Source of the DNA: Bacillota bacterium
GTDB taxonomy: Bacteria > Bacillota > Negativicutes > CTSoil-072
Direction: 5' to 3'
DNA: 64,000 bases
Assembly (NCBI GenBank): GCA_017889545.1
Contig: JAGFZV010000008.1
Span: 1 to 64,000, forward strand
Shown one piece after another: positions 35,781-43,662 of this stretch (position 1 is the first letter of the stretch; each line of letters opens with the position of its first letter). The position numbers were made by a program, and so were the translations under genes. The notes under the pieces were generated by a model. It was not told the origin of the DNA, made no database searches, and worked only from the letters and a program-made list of their open reading frames with translations.

Positions 35781-36743
35781 TTAACCGGCATAAACGTCTG
35801 TCAAAACATCTGTTAACGCAGGAAGCGGGCTGCTTTCCGCATATTTGACTGCCGCTTCTATCTGTTCCGCTGCAGAAGCTTGGATTTGATCCAACTCCGT
35901 CTGTGTCGCATACTTCAGCTCAATCAATCGCTTCGCTAATCTGGGAAGAGGATCTTTTTCCAACCAGGATTGCTGTTCGGCAGGATCTTTATAAATCGCC
36001 GGGTCGCCTTCAAAATGACCGCGCTGACGCCACGTTTTACATTCGATCAGACTGGGACCGTCGCCGCGGCGAGCCCGTTTTATAGCCTCTGAAGCAGCTT
36101 CAAAGACTGCAATGACATCATTTCCGTCAACGGTAATTCCTGGAATGCCATATGATGAAGCCCGATCAGAAATATCGCAGATATTCATATGATCACGCTG
36201 ACAGAGAGAAATTCCATACATATTGTTTTCACAGACAAATACAACCGGCAAGTTCCAAATCGAAGCCATATTCAGCGATTCATGAAAGGTTCCTCGATTG
36301 GAAGCCGCATCGCCAAAAAAACAAACTGCTACTGCATCGCTTTTGCGGTATTTACTGGCAAACGCCGCCCCGACAGCGATTGGCAACCCGGCGCCGACAA
36401 TTCCGTTCGCACCTAGTATGCCAAGATCAACGTCAGCAATATGCATGGACCCGCCTTTTCCTTTACAGTAACCGGTCGCCTTTCCAAATAATTCAGCCAT
36501 CATTAGATCCACTTTTCCGCCTTTGGCTATGAGATGGCCATGTCCTCTATGCGTGCTTGTAATATAGTCCTTGGTTCCCAGGTTTGCACATACACCTGTA
36601 GCTACCGCCTCTTCCCCCAAATAAAGATGAACAAACCCCGGCAGTTTATTCTCGGCAAACAATGCTACGGCCTTACTCTCAAAGGCTCTGATTGTCATCA
36701 TTGTTTCATAAAAACCCAGTAATTTTTCTTTAGTGAGTTCCAT
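35781..36743 (-). CDS. acoA: acetoin dehydrogenase E1 alpha subunit
   Basis: The 320-residue protein has the thiamine diphosphate-binding motif GDAASNRGTFHESLNMASIWNLPVVFVCENN split by the conserved GDA and NN ends (about residues 165-195; written here in two parts for length: GDAASNRGTFHES and LPVVFVCENN). The RGHGHLIAKG segment binds near the cofactor pyrophosphate. It forms the E1 heterotetramer with AcoB and decarboxylates or cleaves acetoin to hydroxyethyl-ThDP plus acetaldehyde. GGAGG is eight bases before the ATG; the codon just upstream (TTG) is an unlikely start. Confidence 0.9.
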   Translation of the reverse strand: MELTKEKLLGFYETMMTIRAFESKAVALFAENKLPGFVHLYLGEEAVATGVCANLGTKDYITSTHRGHGHLIAKGGKVDLMMAELFGKATGYCKGKGGSMHIADVDLGILGANGIVGAGLPIAVGAAFASKYRKSDAVAVCFFGDAASNRGTFHESLNMASIWNLPVVFVCENNMYGISLCQRDHMNICDISDRASSYGIPGITVDGNDVIAVFEAASEAIKRARRGDGPSLIECKTWRQRGHFEGDPAIYKDPAEQQSWLEKDPLPRLAKRLIELKYATQTELDQIQASAAEQIEAAVKYAESSPLPALTDVLTDVYAG

Positions 36744-36790
36744 CAATGTCTCCTCCTTATTTTGTCGTTTTCGCCTATCCTTGCGCTGGA

Positions 36791-37156
36791 CTAAAAATCG
36801 ACATTCACATAAACCGTAAGAGCAGCCACCGCAATCACAATCGTGTCACCCGGCCCGAGCGCCGGCAGCGTTAATCCTGCCGCACTTAATCCGCCTTCGG
36901 TTACTTCCAATTGCGTTTTCCCGAAGGGAACAGCGGAAAGAACTGCCAGCCGATCAATCTTTTCCGGGTGAGGGCAGCCGATTTTCACTTCAATATCCAT
37001 TCGATTCGGATCTTGAATATGTAGTATGTCAAACAAACCGCACAAACAACTGTGGGAGATCGCGTCTTTTATTGCCCTTTGTGCAGCTTTTGTGACATCA
37101 CCGCCATGCAAATCCGCTCCCATGCCAAACTCCACAATATAACGCTCACGCCTCAT
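36791..37156 (-). CDS. Lin0512 family protein
   Basis: The 121-residue protein matches the Lin0512 family (VEFGMGADLHGGDVTKAAQRA and IGCPHPEKID segments). Its function is unknown. It is the first gene of the aco operon, directly after the sigma-54 promoter, with GGGGGG before the ATG. Presence at both ends of this operon of small uncharacterised proteins (this one and DUF6506) is notable. Confidence 0.8.
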   Translation of the reverse strand: MRRERYIVEFGMGADLHGGDVTKAAQRAIKDAISHSCLCGLFDILHIQDPNRMDIEVKIGCPHPEKIDRLAVLSAVPFGKTQLEVTEGGLSAAGLTLPALGPGDTIVIAVAALTVYVNVDF

Positions 37157-37229
37157 TCATTCCCCCCCTTTCGTTCCGGAGTAATTTGCATCAATAAATG
37201 AATATAGGAAACTCCACTTATTAATAACA

Positions 37230-37244
37230 GCAAGTTTTATGCCA
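37230..37244 (-). promoter_or_regulatory. sigma-54 (-24/-12) promoter of the aco operon
   Basis: On the minus strand TGGCAT, five bases, TTGC matches the -24/-12 consensus (TGGCAC-N5-TTGC) with one change and the right spacing. It lies 74 bases before the first gene of the aco operon and next to acoR, which encodes a sigma-54 activator. Confidence 0.8.
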
Positions 37245-37259
37245 AAATATTCTGACAAT

Positions 37260-37308
37260 ATTAATAAAGAAAAAATCCGCGCTTCTTGCGGATTTTTTCT
37301 TTATTAAT
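37260..37308. terminator. terminator of acoR
   Basis: A perfect 21-base stem (37260-37280 with 37288-37308) with a 7-base loop and long T-runs in both directions ends the acoR transcript just before the aco sigma-54 promoter. Confidence 0.92.
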
Positions 37309-37360
37309 TGTTGGCTTGCAAACCAATGTAGCTCACTGTTGCAAAAAAATGTCCTCTTAT

Positions 37361-37388
37361 TGTAGCGTCATAATACACCAATGCTACA
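37361..37388. promoter_or_regulatory. candidate AcoR upstream activating sequence
   Basis: TGTAGC (37361-37366) and GCTACA (37383-37388) form an inverted repeat, about 120-145 bases upstream of the -24/-12 promoter, a usual distance for enhancer-type binding of a sigma-54 activator. Another TGTAGC lies at 37327-37332 next to TTGG/CCAA arms. Binding by AcoR is inferred. Confidence 0.45.
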
Positions 37389-37412
37389 CATTTCATCGAT
37401 CGCTATATTTTT

Positions 37413-39425
37413 CTACCCATCAATCGTATACTGGCGCATTTTTCTGTATAAAGTGCTTCGTGCAATCCCTATTTCCTGAGCCGACCGACTGATATTGCCT
37501 TCTTGCCGGGCCAATGTATTGATAATTAACTTCCGTTCCGCTTCCTCCGCCTGTTTCCTGCTCAGTTGCCAACTGGTCACTATTTTATCAGAGAGAGGGA
37601 GAGACTGCTTTGCAGCCTCCGCTCTTTGCACTGAACTTTTGAGCAATTCTGCCGGTAAATGAACCAGGGAGATCCGGGGGCCTTCCGCCAAACTGACAAC
37701 TCGCTCGGCTATATTATGCAGTTCTCGGACGTTACCCGGCCAATGATAACGCCGCAGCTGGAGAATGACCTCGGGGTCCAGTTCATAATGCCAATCACGC
37801 TCGCGGCTAATCCGATCTAAAAAATAACGAAAGAGCATTATCGTATCTTCCCCACGGTCCCTCAAGGGGGGAATCACAATTCGGACAACATTTAAGCGAT
37901 AATACAGGTCATTGCGGAAAGTGCCTTTTTCAACCGCCTCAAGCAAATTTTTATTCGTCGCACAAATCACGCGCACATCAACCGTGATGACTTTATCACC
38001 GCCAATACGAACGACCTTGCGTTCCTGCAAAACCCGCAGCAGCGCAATCTGTTCATCCATTGTCATATCGCCAATTTCATCCAGAAAAAGCGTCCCTCCG
38101 TCCGCCATCTCAAATTTCCCCGGTTTTCCCCCCCTCTTAGCGCCGGTAAACGCGCCATCCTCGTACCCGAATAGTTCACTTCCAACCAATTCTCGCGGTA
38201 TAATTCCGCAGTTAATCGCAACAAACGGTCCGTCAGCAGTAGCGCCATGATTGTGGATCGCTTGGGCAAAAATTTCTTTGCCGACACCGCTTTCCCCCTC
38301 CAACAGCACATTGATCTTGCTGTTTGCCGCCAAAGTCGCGGTATGCACCGCATCACGAATTTCCTTGCTTTCACCGACAATATCGTTAAACTTCAGTGTG
38401 CTGTAATTCCCGCTAAATCGGTTGACTAGCTTTCTAACTTGTTGAATAGGCTGAAGAAGAATAACTCCGCCAGTCACTAAACCCATTTCATCAATAATCG
38501 GTTCACCGCTTACCAAGCAATGGATCAGCCCGCGTTTCGTCTCCACCATAATTTCCAGATCAGAGTACGACTGCTTATTATTAATTATTTTTCGCGTCCA
38601 TGAACTTTCTTTGCCAAAAATTTTTTCTACCATTGTTCCCAAAAGCTCTCTGTCGGCGCCAAGTATTTTGTGGGCAACCGGATTTAATTCCTGGATAATT
38701 CCCAAGCGATCCACCATAATCAGCCCTTCCGACATGGTGTTAAAGATATTGGTTAGCCGGCTGTTGGTCACCGTCAACTCGTGATTCTGGCTTTGGATGG
38801 TCATCTGGGCTGTAATCGCAGCACCGGCAGCAACCACCATCCCCAATGTATGGAGATGGGTTCCTCTTGATGGGCCGGATAAATTCAAAATACCTATCAT
38901 TCGTCCATGAGGATTGCAAACAGGAGCGGCAGAACAAGTCCAGGCATGATGTTTTTGGCAATAATGCTCAGCCCCGGAAACTTGCAGCGGTCTTTTCAGC
39001 GCAATGGCAGTGCCGATTGCATTCGTACCCACTTCTTGTTCCGTCCAATTCGCTCCCTGGAAGAAACGCAATGCGGCAGCCTGCTCTAAAACATCAGGGT
39101 CGCCCATGGTCTCCATCACATATCCCTCTTCATCCGTCAAAAGAACGATAAATCCCGATCCTGCAACAAAATTATACAGATTATCCATGAACGGCTTGGC
39201 AATCTCAATGATTGTCTTCTTCTCTGCAAGTAATTTTTTGAGTTCTACAGGGTGTAGTACGCGATGACCAACACCATCATAAGGATCAACGCCGGCAGTA
39301 TAACATCGGTCCCAGGATGCTGCAATTTCCGGGCGCACCACGTTCGGCTCCAATATTCGCGAAAGAATAAACCGGTTCCAGTTCGCTAAAATTTGTTCAT
39401 CCTTATTATGAATGCTTTCCAACAC
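37413..39425 (-). CDS. acoR: AcoR, sigma-54-dependent transcriptional activator
   Basis: The 670-residue protein has an N-terminal GAF-type sensory region (about residues 60-200), a PAS domain (about 215-320), the AAA+ sigma-54 interaction domain with Walker A GESGVGKE, the GAFTGA loop (in YEDGAFTGAKRG) and Walker B GTLFLDEIGDM, and a C-terminal Fis-type helix-turn-helix (GNISRSAQEIGIARSTLYRKM). It is the classic AcoR architecture that activates acetoin catabolism genes in response to acetoin. The GTG start follows AGAGGTG. Its operon target is immediately downstream. Confidence 0.93.
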   Translation of the reverse strand: MLESIHNKDEQILANWNRFILSRILEPNVVRPEIAASWDRCYTAGVDPYDGVGHRVLHPVELKKLLAEKKTIIEIAKPFMDNLYNFVAGSGFIVLLTDEEGYVMETMGDPDVLEQAAALRFFQGANWTEQEVGTNAIGTAIALKRPLQVSGAEHYCQKHHAWTCSAAPVCNPHGRMIGILNLSGPSRGTHLHTLGMVVAAGAAITAQMTIQSQNHELTVTNSRLTNIFNTMSEGLIMVDRLGIIQELNPVAHKILGADRELLGTMVEKIFGKESSWTRKIINNKQSYSDLEIMVETKRGLIHCLVSGEPIIDEMGLVTGGVILLQPIQQVRKLVNRFSGNYSTLKFNDIVGESKEIRDAVHTATLAANSKINVLLEGESGVGKEIFAQAIHNHGATADGPFVAINCGIIPRELVGSELFGYEDGAFTGAKRGGKPGKFEMADGGTLFLDEIGDMTMDEQIALLRVLQERKVVRIGGDKVITVDVRVICATNKNLLEAVEKGTFRNDLYYRLNVVRIVIPPLRDRGEDTIMLFRYFLDRISRERDWHYELDPEVILQLRRYHWPGNVRELHNIAERVVSLAEGPRISLVHLPAELLKSSVQRAEAAKQSLPLSDKIVTSWQLSRKQAEEAERKLIINTLARQEGNISRSAQEIGIARSTLYRKMRQYTIDG

Positions 39426-39594
39426 GCATTCATCACCTCTGCTTTCAAATGGGTGATTTATTTCTCGATATTTGTCGCAATGTTCAAAAAACTATTACGT
39501 ATATTATTCCCCATTCCTCTAAAAAACCCTATCAGAAGAATAATCTTTTTAAAAAATCCGCTGTATTGACGTTACTATTCCCACGCATCGGCTG

Positions 39595-39623
39595 TCGACA
39601 AGCAGCCGCAATCCAATTATACT
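39595..39623 (+). promoter_or_regulatory. promoter of the cupin gene
   Basis: TCGACA (39595-39600) and TATACT (39618-39623) are separated by 17 bases. The -35 lies within a CGGCTG/CAGCCG dyad, a possible operator. Confidence 0.5.
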
Positions 39624-39672
39624 AAAGCTAAATTGCATGCGCCGAGAATGAATGAAGTTGAGGAGGAACGTC

Positions 39673-39990
39673 ATGAACCTATTTCATTTGCCGCCGCTTT
39701 CTTCTAATGAAGAATTGTGCGAATTATTATTGTCTGACCACGGGATCCGTATCGAACGGATTATTTCCACCGGGCAGGCATCGCCGACTGATTTTTGGTA
39801 TGATCAGGAGTGTGACGAATGGGTTGCGCTTCTCCAAGGCCAGGCTAGGTTGACCTGGCTTGATGGTCGCACACAAAATTTGCAGGCCGGCGACTGGCTA
39901 TTCATTCCGGCCCATGAACGTCACCGGGTGGATTGGACTTCGCAAGATCCTCCTTGCATTTGGCTAGCCGTTCATGGCAAATTGCGTTGA
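39673..39990 (+). CDS. small cupin-domain protein
   Basis: The 105-residue protein is a single cupin barrel: DFWYDQECDEWVALLQGQARLTW matches the first cupin motif region in loose form, and LQAGDWLFIPAHERHRVDWT the second with its metal-binding His. Typical of small sensor or isomerase cupins of unknown substrate. Start at the ATG at 39673 because GAGGAGG sits directly upstream; the longer in-frame ATG would include that site. Confidence 0.8.
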   Translation: MNLFHLPPLSSNEELCELLLSDHGIRIERIISTGQASPTDFWYDQECDEWVALLQGQARLTWLDGRTQNLQAGDWLFIPAHERHRVDWTSQDPPCIWLAVHGKLR

Positions 39991-39999
39991 TTGATTACT

Positions 40000-40224
40000 T
40001 CAAGCCTTGCCAATATAAGCAAACCGTTTTTTTTCCTGACTGTCAACAATCAACGTTTCTTGAAACATCTCTTTGGGCCGCACCCATAGGCCGCGTTCAC
40101 CATATAACGCTTTATACAAAACCAGTCGCTCCATCGTTTCACTATGAGTAACTTCTCCGAGCACTTCGTACCGGTTGCCTTTATAATGCTCATAAATACC
40201 CAGGATAATTTTGTCATCTTGCAT
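40000..40224 (-). CDS. DUF1653 family protein
   Basis: The 74-residue protein matches DUF1653 (GIYEHYKGNRYEVLGEVTHSETMERLVLYKALYGERGLWVRP). This is written in sections: YEHYKGNRYEVLG, then HSETMERLVLYKALYG, then LWVRP. Its function is unknown. AAGGGG precedes the ATG. It converges on the cupin gene with nine bases between their ends. Confidence 0.85.
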   Translation of the reverse strand: MQDDKIILGIYEHYKGNRYEVLGEVTHSETMERLVLYKALYGERGLWVRPKEMFQETLIVDSQEKKRFAYIGKA

Positions 40225-40309
40225 TGATTACCCGCCCCTTTCCCACTATACTGAAATAATTAAGCAGCTTCTGTACATTCGCCTGCTATTCTATTCTGGA
40301 GTGATTTGT

Positions 40310-41677
40310 TTGAACCTGTTGTCTCCCGTCAGTCTTGCTTGTTTAGTTCTGGGTTATGTATTTTTTTATCTCTTGTATTCTTTTTTTCCTTCCACACTAT
40401 GGCTGATTTTCATCAATGCCATTGTCGTTACTGTGCTTATAACCTGCTTTCATAAACTAAAACGATCTTACCAACTTCTTTCCGGATCATTGATCGTAAT
40501 CGGCGTCTATTTTCTCCTCAGCAATCACGCTGCCGGTTCGGATTGGCTTTACGCTGTAATGCCGAATGCCGGTGTGGCTTCTTTACTAATCACAGTCCCT
40601 TTACTGGGAATGACGCTCTATTTTGAGCCTTATTTGGAATGTCTGCAGGAAGTAATGCCAAGGTATATTCAAAAACCTTTTCACTTTTACTCTGTCACAG
40701 CACTGTTCGGCGCCTTCTTATCTTCTCTTCTGAATATCGCTGCCATTCCTTTCCTTTTTCAGCTGTTTTCCGGCGTAGCCCAAAAATATCCGCCGCGCTT
40801 ATTTTATCATGCAATGTCACGCGGTATTTCAATGAACCTAATGTGGTCGCCGAGCTGGGTATCCGTTGCCGTTTCCCTTCAGGCTTCACATCTCAGTTGG
40901 CGCGAATTAATGCCCCTTGGGATTCCTCTTGCATTGGCAGGAATCATATTATCTCTCCTGCTTGGCCGATTGGAACTCTTCTTTCGTCCTCTGCCAAGCA
41001 GCCAGCACCCCCAATCAGCCAATACTCCTATCGATCCGGCCAAAATAAGATATCTCTATAAGCTGGCGGCACAAATGCTGCTGATTATTATCTTTATTCT
41101 ATTACTCGAGGTCATTACCCACAAAAGCGCATTGGTAACCGTTCCCTTAGTTTCCTTGTCCGTCCCTTTATTGCTGGCACTCTTGTTACGGCGAACAGCC
41201 GTATTTAAAAACCGGTTCCACACGTACTTCACGATACAATTGCCCAAAATGTACTCCAACCTTATTTTGTTTTCTGCCATCGGCATATTTGGCTATGGAT
41301 TGGGTATGTCCGAAATCCGTCACTTACTGCCGTCAACCATCCAACAGCTCGGTATTACTTCGCCGTTTCCCATGATCCTCCTTCTGATGAGTCTTGTTGG
41401 AACAGTTGGCCTTTTCGGCATTCACCCCATTGTCAGTATCTTTACCCTTTCTGTCGCAATAACGCCGGCATCCGTCGGTTTATCTCAACTGCAAATGTGC
41501 GGCGCATTTTTAAACGGCTATATGCTGTATACAATGCTATCGCCATTTGCCGGTACTGGGATTATATTTGCCGCCATAACCAAAACGAACAGCATTGACA
41601 TGAGTCTGAGATTAAACTTCTCTTACGCCCTATTGTTTGGTTTTATCAATACTCTGCTGTTGGTTTCTTTTTTCTAA
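40310..41677 (+). CDS. multi-pass membrane protein, possible permease
   Basis: The 455-residue protein is very hydrophobic, with about 11-12 membrane helices and few conserved polar motifs; MSRGISMNLMWSPSWVSVAV near residue 175 and FGIHPIVSIFTLSVAITPA near residue 370 look like re-entrant or substrate-site segments of anion or ion permeases (ArsB/NhaD or CitM-like superfamily). I cannot name a substrate. The TTG at 40310 is chosen as start because GGAG lies eight bases upstream and the preceding in-frame stretch lacks a ribosome site. It is a single-gene unit. Confidence 0.7.
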   Translation: MNLLSPVSLACLVLGYVFFYLLYSFFPSTLWLIFINAIVVTVLITCFHKLKRSYQLLSGSLIVIGVYFLLSNHAAGSDWLYAVMPNAGVASLLITVPLLGMTLYFEPYLECLQEVMPRYIQKPFHFYSVTALFGAFLSSLLNIAAIPFLFQLFSGVAQKYPPRLFYHAMSRGISMNLMWSPSWVSVAVSLQASHLSWRELMPLGIPLALAGIILSLLLGRLELFFRPLPSSQHPQSANTPIDPAKIRYLYKLAAQMLLIIIFILLLEVITHKSALVTVPLVSLSVPLLLALLLRRTAVFKNRFHTYFTIQLPKMYSNLILFSAIGIFGYGLGMSEIRHLLPSTIQQLGITSPFPMILLLMSLVGTVGLFGIHPIVSIFTLSVAITPASVGLSQLQMCGAFLNGYMLYTMLSPFAGTGIIFAAITKTNSIDMSLRLNFSYALLFGFINTLLLVSFF

Positions 41678-41733
41678 ATCCGCCATCGCGGTTTCGATTG
41701 TACAGCACTTCGATGAAACCGTAAGTGCGAAGC

Positions 41734-41759
41734 AAAAAAAAAAAGAGCCCGAAGGCTCT
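41734..41759 (-). terminator. terminator of the small gene at 41768
   Basis: On the minus strand AGAGCC, a four-base loop, GGCTCT is followed by a run of 11 T's. A compact, strong intrinsic terminator directly past the stop codon. Confidence 0.9.
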
Positions 41760-41767
41760 AGATCAGA

Positions 41768-42034
41768 TTATTTGTAGATACTTTTAATAAGAAAATCTCC
41801 CTTTTCACACATAAAGGAGGGAAAATTGCTTTCTTTTTCTAAGGCCATAAGCCTCGCTTTCACTTCTGCAAGCGTTTCCCCTAGTGTCAGGCTGTTGTTT
41901 GTCTCATGTTCAGTCAATATGAATTTACCATTCGAAATTATAATTTGCTCTTTCATGTCAAGGCTAAACCAAAAACGCGAAGTAAACACTTGTTTCCCAA
42001 ACCCCCCTTTCGATATTTTTATATACTCTTCCAC
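41768..42034 (-). CDS. hypothetical small protein
   Basis: I do not recognise this 88-residue protein. It is soluble and hydrophilic, with a GKFILTEHETNNSL segment, a helical LAEVKARLMALEKE stretch and a C-terminal FPSFMCEKGDFLIKS. The start is uncertain: GTG at 42034 has only a weak upstream A/G-rich stretch. A strong terminator immediately after the stop supports a real transcript. Confidence 0.55.
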   Translation of the reverse strand: MEEYIKISKGGFGKQVFTSRFWFSLDMKEQIIISNGKFILTEHETNNSLTLGETLAEVKARLMALEKESNFPSFMCEKGDFLIKSIYK

Positions 42035-42129
42035 AAAAAATTTTTTTTTCCTGCTAAAAACACTATATATCGTTATCCGTAAATAACTTCATACAGTATA
42101 TAGCGCATTAAACGCCTTACGAAAATTAT

Positions 42130-42540
42130 TTAATCATCTAATAACAGCAGAACTACATCACGTGCGATCTGCGCAATTATTTGATTATGATATTCATTTT
42201 CTCTCCAGCATCGATCATTCCAGTCTTGTTCAGATTCATACTCCCGGCGTTGTATTTCACGCATATGCCTTTCATACTCCAAATTTTCTCGGTATAGGCG
42301 TTCATTTTCTTGCCGCTCATGGCGTAACTGCGCACGAGTTTCCTGATCTCGCTTTTGTTTCTGCCATTGATCTTGATGTTGATCCCGTTTCTGGTCTTGC
42401 CACCGATGGTGTTGCTCTTGTCTCTGGTCTTGTCCCTGTGCATTTCTAGGTGAAGCTTCGAGTACCGATGCACTTATCCCAAACTGCATAATACCCACTA
42501 AAAGCGAATAAGCAATCACTTTTTTCATCGTTTTCTTCAC
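42130..42540 (-). CDS. secreted Gln/Arg/Glu-rich coiled-coil protein
   Basis: The 136-residue protein has a signal sequence (KKVIAYSLLVGIMQFGISASVLEA), here split as KKVIAYSLLVG and IMQFGISASVLEA. A long charged middle rich in Gln, Asp, Arg and Glu follows (from about residue 37 to 110), likely an extended helix or coiled coil, and a C-terminal IIAQIARDVVLLLLDD. No family recognised. The GTG start at 42540 follows GGGGG by eight bases; GTG 42549 and ATG 42519 or 42528 are alternatives. It may act in the periplasm. Confidence 0.65.
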   Translation of the reverse strand: MKKTMKKVIAYSLLVGIMQFGISASVLEASPRNAQGQDQRQEQHHRWQDQKRDQHQDQWQKQKRDQETRAQLRHERQENERLYRENLEYERHMREIQRREYESEQDWNDRCWRENEYHNQIIAQIARDVVLLLLDD

Positions 42541-42802
42541 GATAACCACCCCCTACGATCTTATATGTTCCTATTGTATCTAGAAAATGTGACGAACCTA
42601 TGAAGAAAATGTGAAGATTAAGTGAAAAAACCGCCCTAAAGGACAACCGACATCCTCCAGAATGGAGAAGGAAGTTATCAATTTGTATAGAAGTGCTTTT
42701 TAAGAAAGCAGAACTATCCTATTCTAAATCTGGGAGCAACGGATCAAATCAGAGGAAAACCGTATACCCCGTTTCAACAATTTTATGAGGAGGTATGGGA
42801 GA

Positions 42803-43102
42803 ATGCAATATATAGTTATGGCTTATGATGGCACGGATGAAAAGGCGCCGGAAAGAAGATTAGCGGTAAGAGAAGAACATTTAAAATCCGTAGAAAAAAG
42901 ATTTAATGATCGAGAGCACCTGTATGGTGCTGCCATGTGTGATGATGATGGAAAAATGATCGGTTCAATGATGGTAGTAGATTATCCATCAAGAGAAGCA
43001 CTGGATAACTGGTTGGAGGTTGAACCTTATGTTGTAGGAGATGTCTGGAGGAAAATCGCCATACAACCTTGCAAAGTGGCACCGCTCTTTATGAAACCTT
43101 AA
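42803..43102 (+). CDS. YciI family protein
   Basis: The 99-residue protein matches the YCII family: MQYIVMAYDGTD at the start, the His in EEHLKSVEKRF, and MIGSMMVVDYPSREALDNWLEVEPYV; written here as MIGSMMVVDYPSREA and LDNWLEVEPYV. Members are small ferredoxin-like alpha/beta proteins, mostly of unknown function, with a conserved His-Asp pair. Start at the ATG at 42803, with GGAGG nine bases upstream. Confidence 0.85.
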   Translation: MQYIVMAYDGTDEKAPERRLAVREEHLKSVEKRFNDREHLYGAAMCDDDGKMIGSMMVVDYPSREALDNWLEVEPYVVGDVWRKIAIQPCKVAPLFMKP

Positions 43103-43247
43103 GATTGATAGAAGGATCGAATTTTCTTAAAATACGCTGAAGAGATGTCTTGGAATAAGTTATTAATGGGAAGTCGCTTACTACTTGAACCTTGTTTGGT
43201 AACAAAAAAGGTGAATACAAAGGTCTGGTATCTGGAATTTTGGCATA

Positions 43248-43281
43248 TTAAAAGCCGTTCAAATTGCTGAACGGCTTTTAA
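43248..43281. terminator. terminator between the YciI gene and tRNA-Gln
   Basis: A perfect 14-base stem (43248-43261 with 43268-43281) flanks a 6-base loop, with A/T-rich ends on both sides. It can end transcripts of the convergent YciI gene and tRNA-Gln. Confidence 0.8.
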
Positions 43282-43359
43282 TTTCCCCGCTATTACACTA
43301 AACTGCACACCTAAGGCTGTTTTTAGTGGTTTTTCAGAGCAAGAATCCAGTAAAATCAA

Positions 43360-43434
43360 TGGCTGGGGCGCTAGGATTCGAACCTAGGAATATCGGAGTC
43401 AGAGTCCGATGCCTTACCGCTTGGCGACGCCCCA
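43360..43434 (-). tRNA. tRNA-Gln (anticodon CUG)
   Basis: The reverse complement folds as a 75-base tRNA: U1-A72 followed by GGGGCG pairing at the acceptor end, a D arm, anticodon stem TCGGA/TCCGA enclosing loop CTCTGAC with anticodon CTG, the T arm with GGTTCGAATCC, discriminator G73 and encoded CCA. The weak U1-A72 pair and G73 are the known identity elements for glutaminyl-tRNA synthetase. It lies about 230 bases from glnS, transcribed divergently. Confidence 0.97.
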
Positions 43435-43462
43435 ATATGACCCAAACAGTTAGTACGTTGCT

Positions 43463-43491
43463 ATTTTATACCTACCCGACAATGTTGTCAA
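43463..43491 (-). promoter_or_regulatory. promoter of tRNA-Gln
   Basis: On the minus strand consensus TTGACA (43486-43491) is followed after 17 bases by TAAAAT (43463-43468). The start would be about 20 bases before the mature tRNA. Confidence 0.7.
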
Positions 43492-43662
43492 ATTTTTCGC
43501 CGCAAACCTGGACTGATTACTGAAAAACGCTATCCTGAACGGCGTAAATCGGTAAAAAACAACTATTCCTGTCTAAATCCATTGTATTGACTCTTTGGTG
43601 GAAGGAAATAGCCGATGAACGGCGAACAAAAAATGAATAATATAAACGAAGGAGTCACTACA

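Noticed and set aside
42162-42449. Plus-strand open frame opposite the secreted Gln-rich gene
   Set aside because: It is antisense to a gene with a signal sequence and a good ribosome site, and its product resembles no protein.
43099-43359. Open frame of 86 codons on the minus strand between the YciI gene and tRNA-Gln
   Set aside because: It crosses the perfect terminator hairpin at 43248-43281, has no ribosome site and no recognisable product.
43435-43662. T-box leader for glnS
   Set aside because: The conserved AGGGTGGNACCGCG box and terminator are absent.
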